In this document: in pieces, positions 36,677 through 45,546 of the stretch
How the letters are laid out: each line of letters begins with the position of its first letter
How positions within the stretch are numbered: the first letter of the stretch is position 1
DNA from: OLB7 sp966250335
GTDB lineage: Bacteria > Bacteroidota > Ignavibacteria > OLB7
Direction of reading: 5' to 3'
Assembly (NCBI GenBank): GCA_966250335.1
Contig: CBINGZ010000018.1
Coordinates: 25,706-89,705, forward strand
Length of the DNA: 64,000 nt
Position numbers and translations under genes: made by a program
Notes under the pieces: model-generated
What the model was told of the DNA's origin: nothing
Database searches by the model: none
Seen by the model: only the letters and a program-made list of their open reading frames with translations

Positions 36677-38857
36677 ATGAAATCATTGTATCGCTTTACG
36701 ATTGTTGCCGCCGTTCTCATCGCTCTGACAACCGCTACGACGGCGGCGCAGAGTCTGGAGTGGGAGACGCTGAACAGCCTGTTCGGGGGGGGAGCCCGTG
36801 ATATGGCGTTCGACACGACCACCGGTACTCTGTTCGCCGCCACGACGGCGGGCGGGGTGTTCAGATCGACGGACGACGGTCTGACATGGAAGGAGATCAA
36901 CGACGGACTGCCGGCGCTGAACGCCCGTCGGATCGTCGTGGGGCCACAGAGCACCCTCTTCGTCTATATCGAGGGGGTCGGCGCCGGCAGGTATTACAAT
37001 TACAAGAGAGGTCTCTACAGATCCACCGATCAGGGAGCGTCGTGGGTCTACGCCGATGTCCCGAACAGACTGGATACTCTGCCGTTGTACCATACTCCGC
37101 TCTTCTCTCTCTCCCCGGACGGAATCCTGTATACGTGGGATACCAGGCTGTTCAGGTCCACCGATCTGGGAACTACATGGGAGCCGCTGGGTCCGCCCGT
37201 TACTCTTCCTACATGGTTCGACATGGCGGCCGATGCGCAGGGGCGAATCGTCTTTGTCACCTCCAGCGTCTTCGACGGGGTGCATATCTTCTCCGGAGAT
37301 ACCTGGCGTACCGTGAAGGTTGGGGCGGGAGTGGTCGACGTCGAGGCGTTCGGAGATTATGTTCTCGCGGGCACCACGAGCGGTATCTATCGTTCATCCG
37401 ACGGGGGCGCGAGTTGGGTCAGAGTTACCTCCAAGGAACTTGAGACACGAACCATCATGAATTTCAGAGGGCGGAACGGCGAGATCTTCGCATCGAACGA
37501 CAATGGACATTCCTCCTTCGAGATCCTCAGGTCGACGAACAACGGCGCAACCTGGAGCGCGTTCGGTGATGGATGGAACGACAAGATCGTCCTGCGTGGA
37601 AAGAATGCTGTGATGGTCGGCAGCGACACAGACCTCCGGCGCTCGGTCAACGAGGGTGTGATCTGGCGCACGGTGACGGAAGGGTTGAGCGCGCGCGATA
37701 TACGGAGTCTGACGGTCTCTCCATCCGGCTCGATCTTTGCCATGAGCGGCTACACCACACTGTTCCGCTCCACCGATCGAGGCGGGGAATGGGAGCCTCT
37801 CGACGCCCGGGTGTTCAAAACGACGGTGCTTTCCAACGGACACCTCATAGGGAGTATGATAGACGATGCCGTTCCGGGTCTGCACCGGTCGACCGACGAC
37901 GGCGCGACATGGACTCCGATTGAGGAATTCGACAACCTCTTCTTCTCAGTGGCATTCGTCAAGGGACTCCCCGGGGGGCATGTCGTGGTCGTTTACGCCA
38001 AGTCGCAGAATCTGTCCATCTGGCTCTCGGATGATTACGGCTCCACCTGGAGCCTGATTGTGGAGGAGGCCCCGCAGTATGACATGCTCACCCCCTCGGA
38101 CGCGGTGATGCTCTCTCCTACGGAGATTCTTATCAGCTCGGATGACAACGATCATGAATTTCTCAGGTGCACCAGGACGGGGGAGACATGGGGCGTGACG
38201 CACACCAAGCTCGGGAGGGTGATGTCGATGGCGGTCGACGGTAGAGGGGCGGTCTGGGCCGCAGGCGGGGGGCTCTATCGCTCGACCGACGGTGGGGTGA
38301 GCTGGGAGAACCGGATCGGAGATCTCTCCTCCTTCTCCGGAATCGCGCCGGCCGTTGTCAGTACCGTCGAAGTAACGCCGAACGGTAAGATCTTCGTAAG
38401 CACGCTACGGGATTACGGGACGGTGTTCATGTCGACCGACCACGGCGAATCGTGGAAGGAGGTTCATCGTGGTGTAGCGCTGGTCCCGATCCTTGATATA
38501 GCCGTCGACTCCTCCGGCTACCTCTATCTGGGGACCGAAGGACACGGCATTCTCAGGAGTACTATCTCCACCTCGGTTCCCGTGAACCGTGCGGCCGAAG
38601 AGTTCGCGGTGGAGACGATTCCCAATCCGACGACTTCATCCACACTCCTTCGCTTCCCGATGCAAACCGGAGGGCGTGTGACCGTGACCGTCCATTCACT
38701 GCCGGGCGAACATATCGCAACGCTCTATGACGGCGAGCACGAGGCGGGGACCTGCGAGCTGCGGTGGGATGCGGTCGGGGCGCCCAGCGGGATCTATCTC
38801 TATCGTATAGAGACCGATCTCGGAAGCGCCTGCGGCGAACTGCGCGTGGTGCGGTAA
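36677..38857 (+). CDS. BNR/Asp-box repeat protein with T9SS sorting domain
   Basis: A 726-residue secreted protein. The signal peptide (about 1-24, ending TTAAQ) is followed by many Asp-box repeats of the S-T-D-x-G-x-x-W type (STDDGLTW, STDQGASW, STDLGTTW, SSDGGASW, STNNGATW, STDDGATW, STDHGESW), typical of beta-propellers as in sialidases and sortilin-like domains. Catalytic sialidase residues are not recognised, so binding or recognition is as likely as hydrolysis. The C-terminal 85 residues (ETIPNPTTSSTLLRF...GIYLYRIET) are a type-A T9SS sorting domain. The ATG at 36677 follows GGAGATAGGG and lies 5 nt after the stop of the frameshifted copy. Confidence 0.88.
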   Translation: MKSLYRFTIVAAVLIALTTATTAAQSLEWETLNSLFGGGARDMAFDTTTGTLFAATTAGGVFRSTDDGLTWKEINDGLPALNARRIVVGPQSTLFVYIEGVGAGRYYNYKRGLYRSTDQGASWVYADVPNRLDTLPLYHTPLFSLSPDGILYTWDTRLFRSTDLGTTWEPLGPPVTLPTWFDMAADAQGRIVFVTSSVFDGVHIFSGDTWRTVKVGAGVVDVEAFGDYVLAGTTSGIYRSSDGGASWVRVTSKELETRTIMNFRGRNGEIFASNDNGHSSFEILRSTNNGATWSAFGDGWNDKIVLRGKNAVMVGSDTDLRRSVNEGVIWRTVTEGLSARDIRSLTVSPSGSIFAMSGYTTLFRSTDRGGEWEPLDARVFKTTVLSNGHLIGSMIDDAVPGLHRSTDDGATWTPIEEFDNLFFSVAFVKGLPGGHVVVVYAKSQNLSIWLSDDYGSTWSLIVEEAPQYDMLTPSDAVMLSPTEILISSDDNDHEFLRCTRTGETWGVTHTKLGRVMSMAVDGRGAVWAAGGGLYRSTDGGVSWENRIGDLSSFSGIAPAVVSTVEVTPNGKIFVSTLRDYGTVFMSTDHGESWKEVHRGVALVPILDIAVDSSGYLYLGTEGHGILRSTISTSVPVNRAAEEFAVETIPNPTTSSTLLRFPMQTGGRVTVTVHSLPGEHIATLYDGEHEAGTCELRWDAVGAPSGIYLYRIETDLGSACGELRVVR

Positions 38858-38884
38858 ATCGGCATTGCAACCGTACCGAACATG

Positions 38885-38923
38885 GAGGCGATTGTTCCCC
38901 CGAACGATCGCCTCTCGTTTTCT
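38885..38923 (+). terminator. Intrinsic terminator after the BNR gene
   Basis: GAGGCGAT-GTTC pairs with GAAC-ATCGCCTC (with small bulges) and the hairpin is followed by TCGTTTTCT. It lies about 30 nt after the stop. Confidence 0.82.
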
Positions 38924-38942
38924 CTCATTCCACCTCGACATC

Positions 38943-38985
38943 TTTCTTTAAGTCCGTAGGTGTGTTCCGGTCTTCCAGCCGCGAT
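38943..38985. repeat. Partial copy of the multi-hairpin repeat
   Basis: TTTCTTTAAGTCCGTAGGTG followed by TGTTCCGGTCTTCC matches the 5' arm of the central hairpin in copy A. The 3' arm and the flanking hairpins are absent, so this is a remnant. Confidence 0.6.
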
Positions 38986-39000
38986 CGCCCTGAACGAACG

Positions 39001-39031
39001 AAAGCGGGCCGTCGATCCGACGGCCCGCTTC
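39001..39031 (-). terminator. Terminator hairpin for the 2-oxoglutarate decarboxylase gene
   Basis: AAGCGGGCCGTCG and CGACGGCCCGCTT make a perfect 13-bp stem with a three-base loop. Read on the minus strand it is followed by TCGTTCGTTC, a weak U tract. It lies about 40 nt after the stop of the gene at 39070. Confidence 0.8.
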
Positions 39032-39069
39032 ATCCATCAATCATATCCTTCTGCGATTCGTCCTCCGGC

Positions 39070-42000
39070 TCAGCTCTCCGGCAGCGACGGCGTGGCGGGG
39101 GCTATCGCGCCGGCGGCGCGGATCTCCTGCCGCGACATGTCGAGCGCGCGGCGGACGATCTCCTCCTGCTCCAGCTTGTGCTGGCGACCGCTTCCGGCGG
39201 CGGGGCTTCCCGATGCGGGACGTCCCAGGAAGGAGAGTCGCTGGCCTTCGAAGAGAAGCGCCAGGAAATTGTGCGCCAGGGTCGGCCATGCCCCCATGTT
39301 CTTCGGCTCCTCCTGAACCCAGATGATATCCCGCACGTGCCTGTAGAGCTTCAACTGCTCCATCACATCGTGGAAGGGGAAGGGGTAGAGCTGTTCGATC
39401 CGGATCAGCGCCACGTCGTTCCGCTCGGAAGCGCGCCGCGCCGCCAGCAGATCGTAGTAGACCTTGCCGGAACAGAAGACCACCCGGTTCACATCCCTCG
39501 GCGCCGTCGGCTCGATCTCCGGGATCAGCAGCTTGAACGTTCCCCCCGTCATCTCCTCCAGCGAGGAGGCGACGAGAGGATCGCGGAGCAGGCTCTTGGG
39601 GGTCATCACGATCAGCGGCTTCCGCACCTGGCGCTTGAGCTGGCGGCGCAGGACGTGGAAATACTGGGCGGCGGTCGAGGGGATCACCACCTGCATGTTG
39701 TCCTCCGCTCCCAGCGTCAGGAACCGCTCGAGCCGGGCCGACGAATGCTCCGGGCCCTGCCCCTCGAACCCGTGCGGCAGCAGCATCACCACGCCGCTCG
39801 TCTGGCCCCACTTGTCCTCGCCGGAGCTGAGGAACTGGTCGATGACGATCTGCGCGCCGTTGACGAAGTCGCCGAACTGCGCCTCCCAGAGCACCAGCGC
39901 CTCCCGATCGGCCACCGCGTAGCCGTACTCGAAGCCGAGCACCGCGAATTCCGAGAGGGGTGAATCGTAGACCGAGAACTGTGCCTGCGTCTCCCCGAGA
40001 TGATTGAGTGGGAAGTAGGGCTTGCCGGTCGACTGGTCGACGACCGCGGAGTGCCGCTGCGAGAAGGTCCCGCGGCGTGAATCCTGTCCCGACAGGCGGA
40101 CCGGGTGCCCTTCAAGAAGGAGCGAACCGAACGAGAGAGCCTCGGCCAGCGCCCAGTCGATCTTCCCCTCCTTCACCATCTTCTCGCGTCCCTCGATGAT
40201 ACGGCGGAGCTTCGGATGGGCGTCCACCGAGTCGGGGATGGTCGAGAGAAGATCGGCGATATGTCGCAGCACGAACTCCGGTGATCCGGTCACCGGGTTG
40301 GTCCAGGTCTCGACCGGGTTGATGAGCTGATCGGCCAGCGGGTCCTGCGGCGAGGGAGCGGCGACCTGCGCCTTCATGGCGGCAAGGAGCGCTTCCAGCT
40401 TCTCGCGGAACTCCTTCTCCATCCTGTCCACATCCTCCGTCGTCAGCGTCCCGTTGCGGAGCAGACGTCCCGTGTAGACGAGGCGGGCCGAGGGATGCGA
40501 GCGGATCTTCTTGTAGAGAAGCGGCTGTGTGTAGCTCGGCTCGTCGGTCTCATTGTGTCCGTAGCGCCTGTAGCAGTAGAGATCGATCACCACATCGCGA
40601 TGGAACTTCGTGCGATATTCGAGCGCCAGCTTCATGATATGCACCGCCGATTCCGGGTCGTCGGCGTTGACGTGGAAGATCGGGGACTGCACCACCTTGG
40701 CGACGTCGGTGGCGTAGATTCCGGAACGGGTGTCGTCCGGGGAGGCGGTGAAGCCGATCTGGTTGTTGATCACCACATGGATCGTCCCTCCCGTTCTGTA
40801 GCCGGCGAGCTGGCTCATGTTCAGCGTCTCGGCCACTACTCCCTGGCCGGCGAACGCGGCGTCGCCGTGGACCAGGAGCGGGATGTAGAGATTCTCACCC
40901 CCCTCCTCGGCGCGGTCCTGAAGGCCGCGGACCATCCCCTCGATCACCGGGTTGACCGCCTCCAGATGGCTCGGATTCGGAGCCAGCCAGATGCCGATGC
41001 TCTTTCCATCCTCCAGATGTGTCGTGCCGCGAGCTCCCAGATGGTACTTCACGTCGCCGGAGCCGAGAACCGACCCCGTGTCGTTGATATCCTCGAACTC
41101 CGAGAAGATCTTCTGCGGGCTCTTCCCCAGGACGTTGGCAAGAACGTTGAGGCGTCCGCGGTGGGCCATGCCGAGAAGGATCTCCCGTGCGCCGGCCTCG
41201 GCCGCGCCGGAGAGGAGGGCGTCGAGCATCGGGATCATCGTCTCCGCCCCTTCCAGGGAGAAACGCTTGTGCCCCGTATACTTCGTCTGGAGGAACTTCT
41301 CGAACACCTCGGCCTCGCTCAGCTTCCTCAGAATGCGACGTTTCTGCTCCGGGGTCAGCTTCGGCTGGTTCCGGGTCATCTCCATTCTATCCTGAAGCCA
41401 GAGGCGCTCCTCATGGTCCTGGATATGCATGAACTCCACACCGATCCGCTGCGTGTAGGTGTCGCGGACGATGGAGAGGATCGTGCGGAGGTTCGCCTCC
41501 TCCTTGCCGGCGAGCCCGCCGGTGACGAAGGTGCGGTCGAAGTCCCAGATCGTGAGCCCGTAGGTGGCGGGATCGAGATCGGCGTGGTACTGGGTCTCCT
41601 GTCCCAGCGGGTCGATATGGGCCTGAAGATGGCCGCGGACCCTGAAGTTCCTGATCATCCGGAGGATGACCTGCTGCTTCCTGATCGCCTCGCGGCGGTC
41701 GGAGCCGAAGATGGAGCGATGGCGGTCCTGCTGCCATTCCAGCGGACGGTAGGGGATCTGAAGGCTCCGGAAGATCTCATCGTAGAACCTGTCCTCCCCC
41801 ATCAGCAGCGACTGCACATACGCCAGGAACATCCCCGACTCGGCCCCCTGGATGATGCGATGATCGTAGGTCGATGTAAGCTCCATCACCTTGCTGATGC
41901 CGAGCTCGCTCAGCGTCTCGGCGTCCATCGCCTGGTAGGCGGCCGGGTAGTTGATGGCGCCGGTGGCGATGATCGTTCCCTGCCCCACCATCAGCCTGGG

Positions 42001-42825
42001 GACCGACGCGATCGTCCCGATCGTTCCCGGGTTGGTCAGCGTGACGGTCGTCCCCGCGTAATCGTCCGGGCCCAGCTTCCCCTCGCGCGCCTTCCGGACG
42101 AGCGTCTCGTACGTCTCGTAGAACTCGCTGAAGGTCATCCGGTTCGACCGCTTGATGCTCGGCACCACCAGCGAACGGCCGCCGTCGGGACGCTCCAGGT
42201 CGATCGCCAGACCGAGGTTGACGTCGGGCCGTTCGATCAGATACGACTTCCCGTCGATCACCCTGAACTCGTTGTTCAGCGAGGGATATTTCATCAGCCC
42301 CTTCACCAGCGCCCAGCCGATCAGATGGGTGAAGCTGAGCTTCCCGTTGTCGCTCGCCTTCAGGTAGCCGTTGACGAGGGTGCGGTTCTCTTCAAGGAGC
42401 TTGACGGGAATCTCGCGGAACGATGTGGCGGTCGGTACCTCCAGACTCTGGGCCATGTTCTGCGCGATCCTGAGCGCGACGCTGCGGAGCTCCTTCCCCC
42501 CCTCGGGGATCGGAGTGGGGCTCTTCTCCGTCGCCGCCGGGCGCTTCGGGGCCTCCGCCGGGGCCGCCGTTGCGGTCGCCTGCGCGGTCGCCGGAGCCGG
42601 CCGGGCGTTCCCGCCGTTGGTGTGCGTCGCCGCCGGGAGAGGCTCGGGGCTGCGCTCCTGCGACGGACGCGGATGGGTCACCGGGATCTCGCCGTCCAGA
42701 TCCTCGGTGTTCGGGTCATAAGTGGCGAAGAATCTGCGCCAGGTCTCGTCGAAGGCGTTCGGATTCTTCAGGAACTCGTAGTACAGCTCGTTGATGTATG
42801 CCGCGTTCAGGCCGAAGGTACTCAT
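39070..42825 (-). CDS. kgd: Multifunctional 2-oxoglutarate decarboxylase/dehydrogenase (E2-E1 fusion, Kgd type)
   Basis: A 1251-residue TCA-cycle enzyme. An N-terminal E1 segment (YINELYYEFLKNPNAFDETWRRFF) and a Pro/Ala-rich linker lead into an E2-like acyltransferase domain (about residues 115-350; TSFREIPVKLLEENRTLV, then the catalytic HRIIQGAESG). A complete thiamine-diphosphate E1 domain follows (GMAHRGRLNVLANVLGK, HGDAAFAGQGVVAETL, RYGHNETDEPSYTQP, EQLYPFPF). This is the layout of the mycobacterial Kgd/SucA, in which no lipoyl domain is present and E1 can use a lipoylated partner in trans. The ATG at 42825 matches the family start; the frame's upstream extension is not homologous. It links 2-oxoglutarate to succinyl-CoA or succinate semialdehyde. 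Malate dehydrogenase elsewhere in the window belongs to the same cycle. Confidence 0.94.
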   Translation of the reverse strand: MSTFGLNAAYINELYYEFLKNPNAFDETWRRFFATYDPNTEDLDGEIPVTHPRPSQERSPEPLPAATHTNGGNARPAPATAQATATAAPAEAPKRPAATEKSPTPIPEGGKELRSVALRIAQNMAQSLEVPTATSFREIPVKLLEENRTLVNGYLKASDNGKLSFTHLIGWALVKGLMKYPSLNNEFRVIDGKSYLIERPDVNLGLAIDLERPDGGRSLVVPSIKRSNRMTFSEFYETYETLVRKAREGKLGPDDYAGTTVTLTNPGTIGTIASVPRLMVGQGTIIATGAINYPAAYQAMDAETLSELGISKVMELTSTYDHRIIQGAESGMFLAYVQSLLMGEDRFYDEIFRSLQIPYRPLEWQQDRHRSIFGSDRREAIRKQQVILRMIRNFRVRGHLQAHIDPLGQETQYHADLDPATYGLTIWDFDRTFVTGGLAGKEEANLRTILSIVRDTYTQRIGVEFMHIQDHEERLWLQDRMEMTRNQPKLTPEQKRRILRKLSEAEVFEKFLQTKYTGHKRFSLEGAETMIPMLDALLSGAAEAGAREILLGMAHRGRLNVLANVLGKSPQKIFSEFEDINDTGSVLGSGDVKYHLGARGTTHLEDGKSIGIWLAPNPSHLEAVNPVIEGMVRGLQDRAEEGGENLYIPLLVHGDAAFAGQGVVAETLNMSQLAGYRTGGTIHVVINNQIGFTASPDDTRSGIYATDVAKVVQSPIFHVNADDPESAVHIMKLALEYRTKFHRDVVIDLYCYRRYGHNETDEPSYTQPLLYKKIRSHPSARLVYTGRLLRNGTLTTEDVDRMEKEFREKLEALLAAMKAQVAAPSPQDPLADQLINPVETWTNPVTGSPEFVLRHIADLLSTIPDSVDAHPKLRRIIEGREKMVKEGKIDWALAEALSFGSLLLEGHPVRLSGQDSRRGTFSQRHSAVVDQSTGKPYFPLNHLGETQAQFSVYDSPLSEFAVLGFEYGYAVADREALVLWEAQFGDFVNGAQIVIDQFLSSGEDKWGQTSGVVMLLPHGFEGQGPEHSSARLERFLTLGAEDNMQVVIPSTAAQYFHVLRRQLKRQVRKPLIVMTPKSLLRDPLVASSLEEMTGGTFKLLIPEIEPTAPRDVNRVVFCSGKVYYDLLAARRASERNDVALIRIEQLYPFPFHDVMEQLKLYRHVRDIIWVQEEPKNMGAWPTLAHNFLALLFEGQRLSFLGRPASGSPAAGSGRQHKLEQEEIVRRALDMSRQEIRAAGAIAPATPSLPES

Positions 42826-42974
42826 GATACGTAATGCGAAGTTCGTAGGAGAAGGAGTGCGAGGGGGGTGGAAGGCGGGGGGAGCGGGGAACGAACTCCG
42901 CATGACCGGCAACAGCCATCTCTCGAGCACCAACTTGCAATATAGAGGCTGTCGCCGGTTCGCGGGTCCTCTTC

Positions 42975-44378
42975 TTACAGATCGTGATACTCGACCAGCC
43001 TGAAGGCGCCGGTCTCCGATTTGTCGACGAACACGAACTTCCGGTTGACCTTGTTCCGGTACTCCCAGATCTCCCTGGGGGGGGCCTCGGGGTGCATCTC
43101 GCGTTCGACCGAGGTGGGGGGACCGAAGAGGATATAGATCTTCCCGCGATCGGTGAAGACGCCGTCCCTCTGTTCGATGCTCTTGAAGTTGAAGTAGGAA
43201 TAATCGACCCGTCTGTAGTATTCGGTCATCTTCTCGTTGTACTTCGTCCCCGGTGTCGGGTCGAGCCGTTCCCAGTAGCGGTTCAGCGCCCCCTGTCGCT
43301 TCTCCGATCCTCCGGAAAGAAGCTCGTCGACGGTATCCTCCTTGGCGATCGGATAGAGGGCGCGGATCGCGTACTCCGGACGGATCAGCGAAAGGGGCAT
43401 GTCGATCCAGCGGAGCTTGAACGGGACGCTGTCGACCACCGACTTGACCCCCGCCTGATAGGTGAGGACCAGCATGTAGTCCCCCACCTCCAGCCTGTCG
43501 GCCGAGGCGTCGATCAGGGCGCCGTAGGAACCGGAGGGGACCGAGGAGTCGCGAAGGGTCGGGAAGAGAATATCGTTGCCTGATGGGATCGGCGATCCGG
43601 GAGCGACAGCCCCAAGGATCGAGGCGTTGCCGGAGAGGAGCGGCGGGGCCGTCGACGGCTTGTTCTTCACCATCGTCACCAGGCTGTAGCGCAGCTCCGT
43701 CGGAGGCTCCGGTCCGGCCAGCGGGATGAACGCGCGGAACGGAAGCCCGAAGAGGGCGTTCCCGTCGGTCGCCGCCGCCGTCATCCTCCCCTCCTCGAAG
43801 CTCTTCAGGAAGATCGGGGAGCCGATCGCCGGGGAGGGGGAGTGGAAGTCGTCGACCTTGATCGGGCCGGTCGTCTGCTCGAACCCCGATTCCGGGCCGC
43901 CGTCGGCGAACGCATATTTGAGGGTGTAGAGATCGGGACGGACGGCGAGCTCGACGGCCCCGCAGACGAACATGGTCCGTGAGTTGGTGAGGGCGTAGTC
44001 GGAGGTCCTGACCGTGTCGCGCCAGATCTCACGGGCGCTGATCACGCCGTCGGAGCCGGCCGCCTCCACGAACATCGAGGGGGTTGCGATATAGACGGCC
44101 GATTCCCCCGTCCCCTGCTTCCTGAAGTTCAGCAGATCGTACGTGAGCCTGAAGCTGACCACGGCCCGCTCCTTCGGCGGGGCTGCGCCGGGGAGCGTCG
44201 TGACCTCGAGGAAATAGTTGTCGCCGTAGGTGTAGTATTCGTCAAGGCTCGGCGGCGCCTGCCGCTGTCCCCACGCCGTCGCGGCGGAGAGGAGCGCGAG
44301 CGCGGCGACCGTGCATGCGACGATCCGGGAGCTCCCGCCGTCGATCCGTTGCTTCTCTGCGATTCGTTTCATCATCAT
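42975..44378 (-). CDS. GWxTD-domain exported protein
   Basis: A 467-residue protein with a signal peptide (about residues 17-37; VACTVAALALLSAATAWGQ). The C-terminal third is the GWxTD domain that is widespread in FCB and related bacteria: LNRYWERLDPTPGTKYNEKMTEYYRRVDYSYFNF is followed by GVFTDRGKIYILFGPP and EIWEYRNKVNRKFVFVD. The N-terminal two-thirds look like an immunoglobulin-like beta domain. The function is unknown. Its weak ribosome site and the triple ATG at the start leave a one- or two-residue ambiguity. It lies 149 nt upstream of kgd on the same strand, so cotranscription is possible. Confidence 0.88.
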   Translation of the reverse strand: MMMKRIAEKQRIDGGSSRIVACTVAALALLSAATAWGQRQAPPSLDEYYTYGDNYFLEVTTLPGAAPPKERAVVSFRLTYDLLNFRKQGTGESAVYIATPSMFVEAAGSDGVISAREIWRDTVRTSDYALTNSRTMFVCGAVELAVRPDLYTLKYAFADGGPESGFEQTTGPIKVDDFHSPSPAIGSPIFLKSFEEGRMTAAATDGNALFGLPFRAFIPLAGPEPPTELRYSLVTMVKNKPSTAPPLLSGNASILGAVAPGSPIPSGNDILFPTLRDSSVPSGSYGALIDASADRLEVGDYMLVLTYQAGVKSVVDSVPFKLRWIDMPLSLIRPEYAIRALYPIAKEDTVDELLSGGSEKRQGALNRYWERLDPTPGTKYNEKMTEYYRRVDYSYFNFKSIEQRDGVFTDRGKIYILFGPPTSVEREMHPEAPPREIWEYRNKVNRKFVFVDKSETGAFRLVEYHDL

Positions 44379-44477
44379 CGTGCGCGTCAGTCGAGTACTG
44401 CCCCATGTGGAATTGTCCGGAGAAACGACGATCGACCGGCCGGGATGATGTGAACGGCCCGAATGCCGTTCCGTTCC

Positions 44478-45281
44478 CTACTTCCAGCCCATCCCGCCGC
44501 CGATCGAGATGCTCAGGGCCACGCCGTTGTAGGCGGGGGTGAGCCCGCCGTTGTTCACCTTCTCGCCATCCTGTTCCCACGCGGGGCGGCTCGGCATCAC
44601 CCCCCAGGTCAGCCGCGCCGCGACCACGAACCCGCTCTGGGAACCGTCCGCGTCGGCCGATCCGATGAAGTTGACCAGGCCGATCCCGAGAGCTATCCTG
44701 GGGGCCGCGCCGTTGAAGGTCGCCGACTTCCCCGGCGCCACGGGGTTCCCCTCGAAAAAGGGGATCGAATCTCTCTGATTGTTCCTGAACTCCAGTTCGT
44801 AGCCGTAATAGCCGGCCTGGATGTAGGGGAAGACCAGCATCCCGCCGTCGTTCACCACGGCGTAGCCCAGATCGAGTCCGCCGCCGTAGCCGCTCAGCAG
44901 GTATTCGTCGCGGGGCGCTCCGGGCGGGTTGACGGAGCGAACGGTCGGATAGGAGACCGTCTCGCCGTCGGCGCCGATCATGTAGCGTTCCCCGACCAGG
45001 AGCCCGAGTCCGGCGTTCCAGGTCGACCCGGTGCCGAAGAACGGCTCGGTCTGGTAGAGAAGCAGCTCGCGGTCGGAGCCGACGGGGGTGTAGGAGCTGA
45101 GGCGACGGGAGAAGGCGCCGTTGTCGTGCGTGGCGATCCCTCCCCCAACCGAAGCGAACCAGGACGTTCCGAACGTCTGGGCCGTGGAGAACGATCCCCC
45201 CGTCAGAAGCATAAAGAGAACCGCTCCCGCGGCCGGGGCGACCCGGCGTCCGAACAGAACCGACGACAGTGCGTGCATCAT
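44478..45281 (-). CDS. Predicted outer membrane beta-barrel protein
   Basis: A 267-residue protein with a signal peptide (about 1-34, ending FSTAQ). The mature part alternates hydrophobic and polar residues with many glycines and aromatic residues (WNAGLGLLVGERYMIGAD, YGGGLDLGYAVV, YIQAGYYGYELEF, APRIALGIGLVNFIG, FVVAARLTWGVMP, VALSISIGGGMGWK), as in small outer membrane barrels. No specific family is recognised. It is followed 99 nt later by the GWxTD gene on the same strand, so the two may be cotranscribed. A lipoprotein is excluded, as there is no cysteine at the cleavage site. Confidence 0.78.
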   Translation of the reverse strand: MMHALSSVLFGRRVAPAAGAVLFMLLTGGSFSTAQTFGTSWFASVGGGIATHDNGAFSRRLSSYTPVGSDRELLLYQTEPFFGTGSTWNAGLGLLVGERYMIGADGETVSYPTVRSVNPPGAPRDEYLLSGYGGGLDLGYAVVNDGGMLVFPYIQAGYYGYELEFRNNQRDSIPFFEGNPVAPGKSATFNGAAPRIALGIGLVNFIGSADADGSQSGFVVAARLTWGVMPSRPAWEQDGEKVNNGGLTPAYNGVALSISIGGGMGWK

Positions 45282-45546
45282 GTGAAGATCTTCCTTGTGA
45301 TAAGAGCCGGCGGGTTCCCGGCCCGCGAAGGGGAGCGCCGGATCGCGTCCCCAATATACCGTTATGGGCTCACGCGAAAATGAACCGCGGCATCGGAGGA
45401 ATCTCCGGCCTCCCTCTCCGGTTCCCGCTGAAAGGGTGACACGGAAGGGGGGAGGGGCCTAACCGGGGCGCCGGGAAACGGTTCAATCTGTGACAAGGAA
45501 GAGACGGCATTGCCGGGCATCGGGATCAATCCTAACTTTGGCGACT

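Noticed and set aside
40495..42834. A 779-codon plus-strand frame opposite kgd.
   Set aside because: The minus strand codes an unmistakable 2-oxoglutarate decarboxylase; the plus frame shows no recognisable domain.
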